From NCBI RefSeq assembly GCF_003574735.1, contig NZ_QORW01000002.1, positions 372,001 to 436,000 on the forward strand: 64,000 nucleotides of DNA, in the 5' to 3' direction. The translations under genes were made by a program, and so were the position numbers. Source of the stretch: Dongia deserti. Its GTDB lineage: Bacteria; Pseudomonadota; Alphaproteobacteria; Dongiales; Dongiaceae. Positions 18,153-26,400 of this stretch are shown piece after piece. The notes beneath the pieces were generated by a model. That model was not told the origin of the DNA and searched no databases. It saw only the letters and a list, made by a program, of their open reading frames with translations. Position 1 is the stretch's first letter; every line of letters begins with the position of its first letter.

Positions 18153-18401
18153 CTATCCTGTCGAGCCGGAGCGGCGCGCCGGCAATGCATCCAGGATCTT
18201 CTGCCGCTCTTCCGGCGGCGAAATGATCCAGTCGCGAATCTCGTCGATGGTGCGGTAGCAGCCGATGCACCAGCCGGTCTTGGGATCGATCTGGCAGACG
18301 CTGATGCAGGGCGACGCCGGCCCGCTCGCCAGGAGGCGGCGGCGCTCTTCGCGGCGCTTCTCGCGCGCCAGGCGGCGTTGGTCTTCCGTGACTTCGCTCA
18401 T
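18153..18401 (-). CDS. DUF1289 small cysteine-rich protein
   Basis: An 82-residue protein. A charged N-terminal helix ([14 protein letters not shown]) is followed by the family motif: [20 protein letters not shown], with four cysteines, and then [11 protein letters not shown]1289 proteins are thought to bind a metal or an Fe-S cluster by the CxxxC...CxGC pattern. The function is not established. It lies upstream of the flippase-like gene on the same strand. Confidence 0.9.
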   Translation of the reverse strand: MSEVTEDQRRLAREKRREERRRLLASGPASPCISVCQIDPKTGWCIGCYRTIDEIRDWIISPPEERQKILDALPARRSGSTG

Positions 18402-18444
18402 GATGCCATGCAGGATCGCTTACCCCAGCCTTCGTCTTATGCAA

Positions 18445-18485
18445 GGGCATTTCATGCCCGGGCGCGTGCGGTTCTTATCACGCAC
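18445..18485. other. Two adjacent small inverted repeats upstream of the methyltransferase gene
   Basis: GGGCATTTCATGCCC (18445-18459) is a perfect 6-bp inverted repeat with a 3-base centre. Five bases on, GCGTG (18464) pairs with CACGC (18479). They lie between the divergent DUF1289 and methyltransferase genes, where operators would be expected. No known regulator consensus is recognised. Confidence 0.5.
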
Positions 18486-18612
18486 CGGAGAGTCTTGAAC
18501 AGCGGCCTGGGTCCGCAATAGTCCCGCCAACCTTAATCTTTTCTTTCCATAGGGGGCGATAGGGTCGCGCTGAGTTGGGGTCGTATATGACACTGCCGGG
18601 AATCTAAGCCCT

Positions 18613-19341
18613 ATGCGACGGGAAACATCGAACCGCATCCGGTTCATCCTGGAGGAGCTGGTGCCGGGCTTCCTGCGCGACAGCAAGGCGTTCGGCTGGC
18701 TGTTGCGGCTGGGCGGCGGCGCCCATGTCAAGGCAATGGCCGAATTCAGGCGTCGGGCGCCGTTCCTCACGCCCGAAGAGTATCGCGCGCTCTATGAGGC
18801 GCATCCACGCGTTCATGGCGAGACCGACTGCTCGGCCGCCTGCATGGACCTCATCCGCCAGAACGCAATCGGACCCGACATCTGCGATGTCGGCTGCGGC
18901 ACTGGATATCTGCTCAACGCGCTGGCGGAGGCACCCGCGCTCAAGGAGTGCCGGTTCACCGGGGTCGATTTCGTGCTGGGCAAGACCCGCGGGGCGCCGA
19001 ACATCACGTTCCGTGAATGCGACATCATGCGCATGCCGTTTCCCGATCGACACTTCGATACGGTGATCTGCACGCATGTGCTCGAGCACATCCTGGACCT
19101 GCGGGCCGCCCTCGCGGAACTGAGGCGGGTTACCAAACGTCGATTGATCCTGGTCGTGCCGCGCGAGCGGGAGTTCGAATACAACTTCAATCCGCACTTT
19201 CATTTCTTTCCGTACCCCCACTCCTTCCTGAAGATGCTGTTTCCGATTCCGGCACAGCATCAGATCCAGTCCGTCGGTCGCGATTTCTTCTACATGGAGG
19301 ATGTCGACGCCGACGCCGCGCGCGGATTGGCGTCCATCTAG
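18613..19341 (+). CDS. Class I SAM-dependent methyltransferase
   Basis: A 242-residue protein. The SAM-binding motif I is DICDVGCGTGYLLNAL around residue 95, followed by FTGVDF (motif II) and FDTVICTHVLEHI (motif IV region), the Methyltransf_11 pattern. About 70 N-terminal residues (EELVPGFLRDSKAFGW...) come before the fold and may bind the substrate. It starts alone after a 210-base gap; the substrate is unknown. Proximity to the glycosyltransferase genes makes a surface-glycan or lipid substrate possible, but they are on the other strand. Confidence 0.85.
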   Translation: MRRETSNRIRFILEELVPGFLRDSKAFGWLLRLGGGAHVKAMAEFRRRAPFLTPEEYRALYEAHPRVHGETDCSAACMDLIRQNAIGPDICDVGCGTGYLLNALAEAPALKECRFTGVDFVLGKTRGAPNITFRECDIMRMPFPDRHFDTVICTHVLEHILDLRAALAELRRVTKRRLILVVPREREFEYNFNPHFHFFPYPHSFLKMLFPIPAQHQIQSVGRDFFYMEDVDADAARGLASI

Positions 19342-19395
19342 CGAGGGTCTAATATCCCTCCAGCCAGACTGCGCAACAGCGGGGGAGGAGCGCCA

Positions 19396-21078
19396 GTGCC
19401 GCCGACGACCGGCCATTGGGGGCGGATCATCGCCGTTACCCGCCTGACGACCGGGCTCATCCTGTTCCTCTATGTCCTCACCCACAATCTCAACCACGCG
19501 CTCGGGTTGGTTTCGCTCGCGGCGATGGAGGCCGGGCGCCTCGTCTTTCTCGGCTTCTGGCGGCCGCTCGAGCCGATCCTCCTGCTGGCGGCGCTGCTGC
19601 ATCTTTCGATCGGGCTGCGCGCGCTCTATCGGCGCAAGAGCCTCAGGATGCCGCGCCTGGAAGCGAGCCAACTCGTGCTCGGCTTGAGCGCACCGCCGTT
19701 GATCATCCTGCACATCCTCGGCACCGCCGTTGCCCATGCGCTCTATGGAGTCGATGACCGCTACGCTTATGTGCTGTGGGCCGCCTGGACGGCGGCGCCG
19801 ATCAATGGCGTGCTGCAGAGCTCAGCTCTCGTCGTGACCTGGATCCATGGCTGCATCGGCCTCAGTTATTGGCTGCGCGTGAAGGCGTGGTTTCCGCCCT
19901 GGCGCCCCTGGCTCGGCGCGCTTGCGCTCTTGATCCCGGTGCTGGCGCTGCTGGGCTTCGTGGCCGGCGCGCGGGAAGTGGCCGCACTCGCCGCCGACCC
20001 CAACTGGCCAGCAATCCTGGATGCTAAAATCAACCTGCCCGCTCAGGACCAGGTGGCATTCCTTGACGAAGTGGGCGACTGGCTGCTGCTCGGCTTTGCC
20101 GCCATCGTCGCCGGCGTGTTCGCAGGCCGCGGCGTGCGCGCGCTAGCCACGCGCCGGCGTGCGATCACGGTCTCCTATCCCAACGGGAAGCGGGTCGTTA
20201 TCCAGCCTGGCACTAGCCTGCTGGAAGCCAGCCGCATCGGCGGCATCCCGCATGCCTCGGTATGCGGCGGACGTAGCCGCTGTTCCACCTGCAGGGTGCG
20301 GGTGATCGAAGGCGTCGACTTGCTGCCTCCTCCACAGGAGGAAGAGGATCGCGTGCTGGCCCGCATTCACGCGCCGCCAGGCGTGCGTCTCGCCTGCCAG
20401 ACGCGTCCGACGGCGCCGGTCACCATCCAGCCGCTCCTGTCGCCGGAGATCACGGCACCCAAGGCCTTGTTCCGCGGCGACCTCAGCCAGGGCAAGGAGC
20501 AGGAAGTGGCTATCCTGTTCGCCGACTTGCGCGGCTTCACCAGCATGGCGGAGCGGCGCCTGCCCTATGACGTGGTGTTCCTGCTGAACCAGTATTTCCG
20601 ACTGATGGGCGAAGCGATCCTGGCAGCAGGCGGCCATGTCGACAAGTTCATCGGCGACGGCGTCATGGCGGTGTTCGGTCTCAAGGGCCGGCCGGAGCTG
20701 GCCTCGGCCCAGGCGCTCGATGCGGCCCGCCGCATGGCGACGGCGCTCGAGATCTTCAACGTGCAGCACCGTGCCGAGCTAAAGGCGCCGTTCCGCATCG
20801 GCATCGGCATTCATTTCGGGCCGGCGATCGTGGGCGAGATGGGCTTCCCGCCCGCCCTTTCGCTGACCGCGATCGGCGACACCGTGAACACTGCCAGCCG
20901 GCTTGAGACCGCCACCAAGGAAGAGAACTGCCAGCTGCTCATCTCCGAGATCGTGGCGCACGGGGCCGAGCTGCCGGTGGACATGGGCCGGCGCTGCGAG
21001 ATCATCCTGCGCGGCCGCGAGCAGACGCTGATCGCCATTGCGATCGATGACGCAGCGACCGTTCCCGTATCGGCATGA
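19396..21078 (+). CDS. Membrane adenylate cyclase with heme-type membrane anchor and 2Fe-2S domain
   Basis: A 560-residue three-module protein. Residues 1-250 form about six helices with histidines H30, H34, H69, H106, H114 and H151 placed in helices, as in the diheme b membrane anchors of fumarate reductase and of the S. meliloti cyclase CyaC. Residues 255-345 are a plant-type ferredoxin domain with C290, C296, C299 and C334. Residues 365-550 are a class III cyclase domain with metal aspartates D377 and D421, ATP-selecting K417 and D495, and N498 and R502, so it should be active and make cAMP. A quinone or redox signal is the likely input (inference). The start is GTG 19396 behind GGGGGAGGAG. 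Confidence 0.9.
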   Translation: MPPTTGHWGRIIAVTRLTTGLILFLYVLTHNLNHALGLVSLAAMEAGRLVFLGFWRPLEPILLLAALLHLSIGLRALYRRKSLRMPRLEASQLVLGLSAPPLIILHILGTAVAHALYGVDDRYAYVLWAAWTAAPINGVLQSSALVVTWIHGCIGLSYWLRVKAWFPPWRPWLGALALLIPVLALLGFVAGAREVAALAADPNWPAILDAKINLPAQDQVAFLDEVGDWLLLGFAAIVAGVFAGRGVRALATRRRAITVSYPNGKRVVIQPGTSLLEASRIGGIPHASVCGGRSRCSTCRVRVIEGVDLLPPPQEEEDRVLARIHAPPGVRLACQTRPTAPVTIQPLLSPEITAPKALFRGDLSQGKEQEVAILFADLRGFTSMAERRLPYDVVFLLNQYFRLMGEAILAAGGHVDKFIGDGVMAVFGLKGRPELASAQALDAARRMATALEIFNVQHRAELKAPFRIGIGIHFGPAIVGEMGFPPALSLTAIGDTVNTASRLETATKEENCQLLISEIVAHGAELPVDMGRRCEIILRGREQTLIAIAIDDAATVPVSA

Positions 21079-21088
21079 GGGGGCTTCG

Positions 21089-21757
21089 TTGACGCACCGC
21101 CATTCGCCCGACCTGGTCCCGCTCCGGCTGGACCACGCCTATCTGCGCGGGGCGCCGGAGAGCGCCTATTGGTCGATCGCGCCGCACCTGATCCAGCAGG
21201 GGACGGATTCGTCCTGCTCGCTCGCGACCGCCGTGATGCTGATCAACGCGGTGCGCGGGCATGAAGGCCATCTGCGCAGTGCCGGTCCGGTCAGCGAAGC
21301 GAGCTTGCTGGACAGGCTGGGCGATCAGGCCTGGCGCGCGGCAGTCGCGCAGAACGGCGACGGGCTCAGCCTCACTGAGTTCGCCGCGGCCATGGAGCGC
21401 GCGCTGCACTGCTATGAGTGCGCCGGCAGGTGGAACATCGCAATCACGCCCGTGACCGACGCCGACGCAGCGATCGCGGATTTGCGCGGGGCATTGATCG
21501 AGATGGAGAGCGGCGGATCGGGATTCGCGGCTGCCAATTTCCATCTCGATCTGTTCTACGGCGATGGCGTCGATGTCGGGCACTTCTCGCCGATCGGCGC
21601 CTATGACGCGGCGCGCGACCGTGTCCTCATGCTGGACGTCTACAAGAAGGATTACGAGCCGGTCTGGGCCCCGTTGCCGCGCCTTGCCAGGGCGATGGCG
21701 ACACAGAGCAGGAAAACGGGCGAGCCGCGTGGTTATGCGGTAGTGCAGCGAAGATAG
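21089..21757 (+). CDS. Phytochelatin-synthase-like papain-fold protein
   Basis: A 222-residue protein of the phytochelatin synthase family (papain-like). The catalytic triad is C43 in GTDSSCSLATAVML, H165 in VGHFSPIGAYD and D183 in MLDVYKKDYEPVW. Bacterial relatives such as the Nostoc protein mostly cleave glutathione to gamma-Glu-Cys and need not make phytochelatin. The plant C-terminal metal-sensing domain is missing, as in other bacterial forms. The start is probably TTG 21089 behind GAGGGGG; an ATG at 21038 would overlap the cyclase by 41 bases. The pairing with the redox cyclase is tight (10 bases). Confidence 0.85.
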   Translation: MTHRHSPDLVPLRLDHAYLRGAPESAYWSIAPHLIQQGTDSSCSLATAVMLINAVRGHEGHLRSAGPVSEASLLDRLGDQAWRAAVAQNGDGLSLTEFAAAMERALHCYECAGRWNIAITPVTDADAAIADLRGALIEMESGGSGFAAANFHLDLFYGDGVDVGHFSPIGAYDAARDRVLMLDVYKKDYEPVWAPLPRLARAMATQSRKTGEPRGYAVVQRR

Positions 21758-21782
21758 GCGCCCCCTCTTACGCCTCTCAGCT

Positions 21783-21887
21783 GTCACCCCGGCCAAGCGA
21801 AGCGCGAGCCGGGGTCCATCTCTCCGCCGCTTATGCGTTTGAACCGTGGACCCCGGATCACGCCGCTTCGCGGCTGTCCGGGGTGAC
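21783..21887. repeat. Palindromic intergenic repeat, family A, copy 2
   Basis: The cleaner copy of the element at 4067-4168. It begins GTCACCCCGGCCAAGCGAAG and ends with the inverted equivalent TTCGCGGCTGTCCGGGGTGAC (positions 21867-21887), the two ends pairing almost fully. The centre (tctctccgccgcttatgcg) is not shared. It lies between the convergent phytochelatin-synthase-like and TPR genes and could also serve as a two-way terminator. Confidence 0.82.
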
Positions 21888-21917
21888 ATAGGAGGGCAAA
21901 CTGGCGCCGGGTGGCCG

Positions 21918-22391
21918 TTACGACAGCCCGTGCTCTTCCTTGTAGTCGTCGATCTCGTCGGCGAGGTCGTCGTATTCGTCGCAATCGCCGCAGGCTTTCT
22001 TGAGCACGTCCAGGCGCTCCTCGGCTTTGGCGAGGTCGTTCATCTCGAGATAGAGCTCGCCCAGATACTCGTTGGCACCGAGATGGTCTGGCTCGAGGTT
22101 CAGCGCCTTTGTGTAATAGGTGAGGGCCTTGGCCTTGTCGCCCAGCTTGCGGTTGGCATAGCCGAGCAGGTTCAGCGCATCGGCATATTCGCCCTTTTCC
22201 TTGATTGACTTCTGCAGCAGCGGGATCGCCTTGGCGTATTCCTCGTCATCGATCAGATCCTCGGCCTGCTTGTATGGGTCGGCCTTCGACGAGTCCGGCG
22301 TCGAACTGGTCCCCAGCGCATAGGCGGTACCCGGCAGCGCCATCAAGCCCAGCACCACGATGGCCGCGGCGCGAAGATCGCCTCGCTTCAT
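21918..22391 (-). CDS. Exported TPR-repeat protein
   Basis: A 157-residue protein with a signal peptide (AAIVVLGLMALPGTAYA) and three to four tetratricopeptide repeats. Typical TPR positions are seen in KAIPLLQKSIKEKGEYADAL, NLLGYANRKLGDKAKALTYY and LNLEPDHLGANEYLGELYLE. TPRs mediate protein contacts. The C-terminal part has a CGDC motif and is acidic. ATG 22391 follows GGGAGGGG; a GTG three bases upstream is less likely. It stands alone; its partner is unknown. Confidence 0.88.
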   Translation of the reverse strand: MKRGDLRAAAIVVLGLMALPGTAYALGTSSTPDSSKADPYKQAEDLIDDEEYAKAIPLLQKSIKEKGEYADALNLLGYANRKLGDKAKALTYYTKALNLEPDHLGANEYLGELYLEMNDLAKAEERLDVLKKACGDCDEYDDLADEIDDYKEEHGLS

Positions 22392-22519
22392 CACATGCCC
22401 CTCCCTCTCATCTAGTTGCCCAACCTACCATGCCGGCGGCAGCGCGCACCGACAGTGAAGCAAGTCACAGATGATGCGACGCTGACGCGCATTCCGCCAT
22501 CACAAGAGCGTGACGCTGG

Positions 22520-23188
22520 TTACCCGCTATAGCGCTCTTCTTCCCACGGGTCGCCGTGATTGTGATAGCCACGCACCTCCCAGAAGCCCGGCTGATCCTC
22601 GGCCGCGAATGTGATGCGTTTGATCCACTTGGCACTTTTCCAGAAATAGAGCTGGGGCACCAGCACGCGCAAAGGGCCGCCATGCTCGACCGTCAAAGGC
22701 TCGCCTTCCCAGTGGGTCGCCAGGAGCGCATCGGGCACCGCGAACTCCTCGAGCGGCAGATTGGTGGTGTAGGTGTCATAGGACTGGAACAGGACGAACT
22801 TGGCTTCGGGCTTCGGTCGCGCCAACTCTAGCAAATCCGCCACCGCAAGGCCGCGCCAGCGATTGTCGTAGCGAGACCAGGCCGTCACGCAATGGATGTC
22901 GCTGACCGACTCCGATTGCGGCAGATCCGTGAAGGACTGCCAATCCAATGTGACCGGGTTCTCCACCAATCCATCGACCGTCAGGCGCCAGAGCTTGAGA
23001 TCGATCCTGGGCTGCGCGCCGAGGTCAAGAACGGGCCAGGTCTTCACCTCGCGCTGGCCCGGCGGCAGGCGCTCGGATTCGGGCCGCGCCTTCCGGCCGG
23101 TCAGCAGGCGGCCCTCGGCGGCCCATTCCTGCTTGCGGCGGATCAGCTTGTCGCGGAACTGGCCCGTCTCATTGTCCTGGCCTGGCAT
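22520..23188 (-). CDS. Sulfite-oxidase-like molybdopterin oxidoreductase
   Basis: A 222-residue protein that is essentially one molybdopterin-binding domain of the sulfite oxidase / MsrP (YedY) superfamily. The Mo-ligating cysteine is C100 in DIHCVTAWSRYDNRWRG, and the cofactor-binding HGGPLRVLVPQLYFWKSAKW segment is present. It lacks a signal peptide and the dimerisation domain of true sulfite oxidases, matching the short cytoplasmic YuiH-like group. The substrate is unknown. I chose ATG 23188 rather than a TTG fifteen bases upstream. It is divergent from the C1 locus and shares its control region. Confidence 0.88.
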   Translation of the reverse strand: MPGQDNETGQFRDKLIRRKQEWAAEGRLLTGRKARPESERLPPGQREVKTWPVLDLGAQPRIDLKLWRLTVDGLVENPVTLDWQSFTDLPQSESVSDIHCVTAWSRYDNRWRGLAVADLLELARPKPEAKFVLFQSYDTYTTNLPLEEFAVPDALLATHWEGEPLTVEHGGPLRVLVPQLYFWKSAKWIKRITFAAEDQPGFWEVRGYHNHGDPWEEERYSG

Positions 23189-23400
23189 ACTCGAAACTCC
23201 CAAATGTTCTGAACATGGGCCCCAATTGGGATTACGGAAGAATAGTCACGCAGATTTCGCACTCCAATGCCAATTTCACACTGACTTCATGCGTGATAGG
23301 CTGTAACCTTTCTTGCATTTACACATGCCAGCCTGTAACAACGGCCGGTAGGATTCGGCCAATTTTCCGCTATTTGGCTGTAAAATAAGGGACTTCTGGG
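23189..23400. promoter_or_regulatory. Control region of the C1/corrinoid locus with palindrome and CTGTAA repeats
   Basis: A 212-base AT-richer region between the divergent sulfite-oxidase-like and fused oxidoreductase genes. It holds a perfect palindrome ATGTTCTGAACAT at 23204-23216 and three direct repeats of CTGTAA at 23301, 23333 and 23378, each preceded by GG or GC. A small hairpin (GCCAA 23358, TTGGC 23374) lies just before the ATG. No cobalamin or SAM riboswitch core was recognised. Confidence 0.5.
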
Positions 23401-26400
23401 ATGTCCGAATTGCGCCTGGCGCACGGCCTGCGTTTCGAAGAGCTCTATAACGCTGCCGGCCTGGCGCGGATCGATGCCTTGTTCGTCGATCACCTGCGCG
23501 TTTCGGACGAAGGCTTAGCAGGCCGCCTGATGGCGGCGCGGGTCGAACCGGACAAGCTCGATGCCAAGGCGGAATCGGCACTCGTCATCGCGGTGGCCGC
23601 CCACCTGGACGATTTCGTGGGCGAGCTGTTCGGCATCACGGATGAGCTCGGCGCTCTTCGCAAGCGGCACACGGACTTGGCGCCGCTCTATTCCGTGAAG
23701 CGCCTGTTCGTGCAGCGCCGCGCCCTCAAGGCGCACAACGAAGCCGCGGCCGCTACGCTCGATGCGGATGCGTTGCGCACGGAGCTGACGGCTCTCTTCG
23801 GCGGGAAGTTCGATGAGCTGACTTTCGCGACCCACGTCGACACGTGGCTGAAGGACGAAGCCAGTCACGCCCACGCACTCGATCTCGCGACGAAGTACGC
23901 GGCCTGGGCGACCCAGACGCCGGCCGGCAAGGCACTGCATCGCAAGGGCGTGCTGTTCAAGGCGCCGCGCAAAGTCGACCCGATGCATCTGGTGCATCTG
24001 GAGTCGGAGACGCGACACGGCATTCCGACGCTGAAGCTCAGCGAGGACAAGTTGCGTGCACGCGAAGGATTCCACCTGACCGATCCAGGTATGGACCTGA
24101 ACCACGCGCTGGATCAGGCCAACTACTGCATCTTCTGCCACAACCAGGGCAAGGACAGCTGCTCGCGCGGGCTCAAGGAAAAGGACGGCACCTTCAAGAA
24201 GAGCGTCTTCGGCGTAACCCTCGCCGGCTGTCCGCTCGACGAGAAGATCTCCGAGATGCACACGGTGAAGGCTGACGGTCTGCCGATCGGCGCCGTCGGC
24301 ATCATCGCCATCGACAATCCCATGTGCGCGGCGACAGGCCACCGCATCTGCAACGACTGCATGAAGGCCTGCATTTATCAGAAGCAGGACCCGGTCGATA
24401 TCCCGCAGGCGGAGACGCGCTCGCTCAAGGACGTGCTCGGTCTGCCCTGGGGCTTCGAGATCTACAGCCTGCTGACACGCTGGAACCCGCTCAACATCAA
24501 GGCGCCGATTGCAAAGGCGGCGAGTGGCCGTCGCGTGCTGGTGGTGGGCCTCGGACCCGCCGGCTATACGCTGGCGCACTATCTGCTGAATGACGGCCAC
24601 ACTGTGGTCGCGATCGACGGCCTCAAAATCGAGCCGCTCGATTCGGCGCTCTCAGGCGTCAAGCCGGACGGCAAGCGCGTCGGCTTCAAGCCGATCAAGC
24701 ATCTCTCCGAATTGCAGGAAGACCTGAACGACCGCGTGATGGCGGGCTTTGGCGGCGTCGCCGAATACGGCATCACCGTGCGGTGGGACAAGAACTTCCT
24801 GAAGATCATCCGCCTGCTGCTGGAGCGGCGCGCTCAGTTCGCAATGTTCGGCGGTGTGCGCTTCGGCGGCACCATCACCGCCGAGCAGGCGTTTGCGATG
24901 GGTTTCGATCACATCGCGCTCGCGCTGGGTGCCGGCAAGCCAACCCTGCTGTCGATGCCCGGCGGCCTGGCGCGCGGCGTGCGCATGGCCTCGGACTTCC
25001 TGATGGCGCTGCAGCTGACCGGCGCGGCCAAGCAGGATTCGATCGCGAACCTGCAGCTCCGTCTGCCCGCAGTGGTCATCGGCGGCGGCCTGACCGCCAT
25101 CGACACCGCGACCGAGGCGATGGCCTATTACCCGATGCAGGTCGAGAAGTTCCTGAAGCGATACGAGACCCTGGTCGCCGAGCATGGCGCCGAGGGCGTA
25201 CGCGCCAGGTTCTCGCCGATCGAGCTGGAAGTCGCGGACGAATTCATTGCCCATGCCAAGGCGTTCCGCGCCGAGCGGGCGCGGGCAGCCGCGGCGCGCG
25301 AAGCGCCGAGATTCTCCAAGCTGATCGATGGTTGGGGCGGCGTCACCATCGCCTATCGCCGGCGCCTGATCGATTCGCCTTCCTACACGCTGAACCACGA
25401 GGAAGTGGAAAAGGCGATGGAGGAAGGCATCCGTTTCACCGAGGGCCTGACGCCGACGCGCATCGACGAAGACAAGACCGGCCACGCCGAGCGCATTCAT
25501 TTCAAGAACGCGGACGGCGCGGAAGTCTCTCTCCCCGCGCGGGCGGTGCTGGTCGCAGCGGGCACGCGACCCAACACCGTCCTCGCGCGCGAGCATGCTG
25601 ACCACTTCCATGTCGACGGCCAGTATTTCCAAGCGCTGAACGACGAGGGCGCAGTGGTGAAGCCGGAGAAGCTCGCTAAGCCGGCCGAGGTGCGCGTGAT
25701 CACCGAGATGCGGGCCGACGGCCGCGCGACTTCGTTCTTCGGCGACCTACACCCTTCTTTCGCCGGCAACGTGGTGAAGGCGATGGGCAGCGCCAAGCTG
25801 GGTTGGCCGGTCGTGGTGCAGGCGCTGGAACGTTTGCCGGCGGCCACCAGCACTGACCACAGCACGTTCCTCGCCGATCTCAATCGCCGTCTGCGCGCGA
25901 AGATCCGCACGGTCAACCGACTGACGCCGACCATCGTCGAGGTCGTGGTGGAGGCGCCGCAAGCAGCCGCCAACTTCCTGCCCGGCGAGTTTTACCGTCT
26001 GCAGAATTTCGAGACCCTGGCTCACAAGACCCGCGACACGCGCCTCACCATGGAAGGTCTGGCGCTAACCGGCGCCTGGACTGACGTGAAGGAAGGCCTG
26101 GTCGGCCTGATCGTGCTCGAGATGGGCGGATCCTCCGACCTGTGCGCCTGGCTGCAGCCGGGCGAGCCGGTGATCCTGATGGGCCCGACCGGCACGCCGA
26201 CCCATACGCCGGCGGGCGAGACCGTGCTGCTGGCGGGCGGCGGCCTCGGCAACGCGGTGTTGTTCTCGATCGGACGCGCGCTCAAGGCTGCCGGCTCAAA
26301 AGTCGTCTATTTCGCCGGCTACAAGAAGATCCAGGACCGCTACAAGGTCGAGGAGATCGAGGCGGCGTCCGACGTGGTGGTGTGGGCGAGCGACGAGGCG

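Noticed and set aside
18109-18190. Longer start (18190) of the flippase-like gene
   Set aside because: It adds 36 Arg/Pro-rich residues and overlaps the DUF1289 gene by 38 bases; GTG 18082 fits the family better.
23301-23383. Three CTGTAA repeats considered as a CRISPR-like or iteron array
   Set aside because: The units are 6-8 bases with uneven spacing (32 and 45) and no matching spacers or cas genes. Operator repeats are the simplest reading.
23189-23400. Cobalamin riboswitch upstream of the C1 locus
   Set aside because: The corrinoid context made it likely, but I found no B12-box-like core or the conserved junction sequences.
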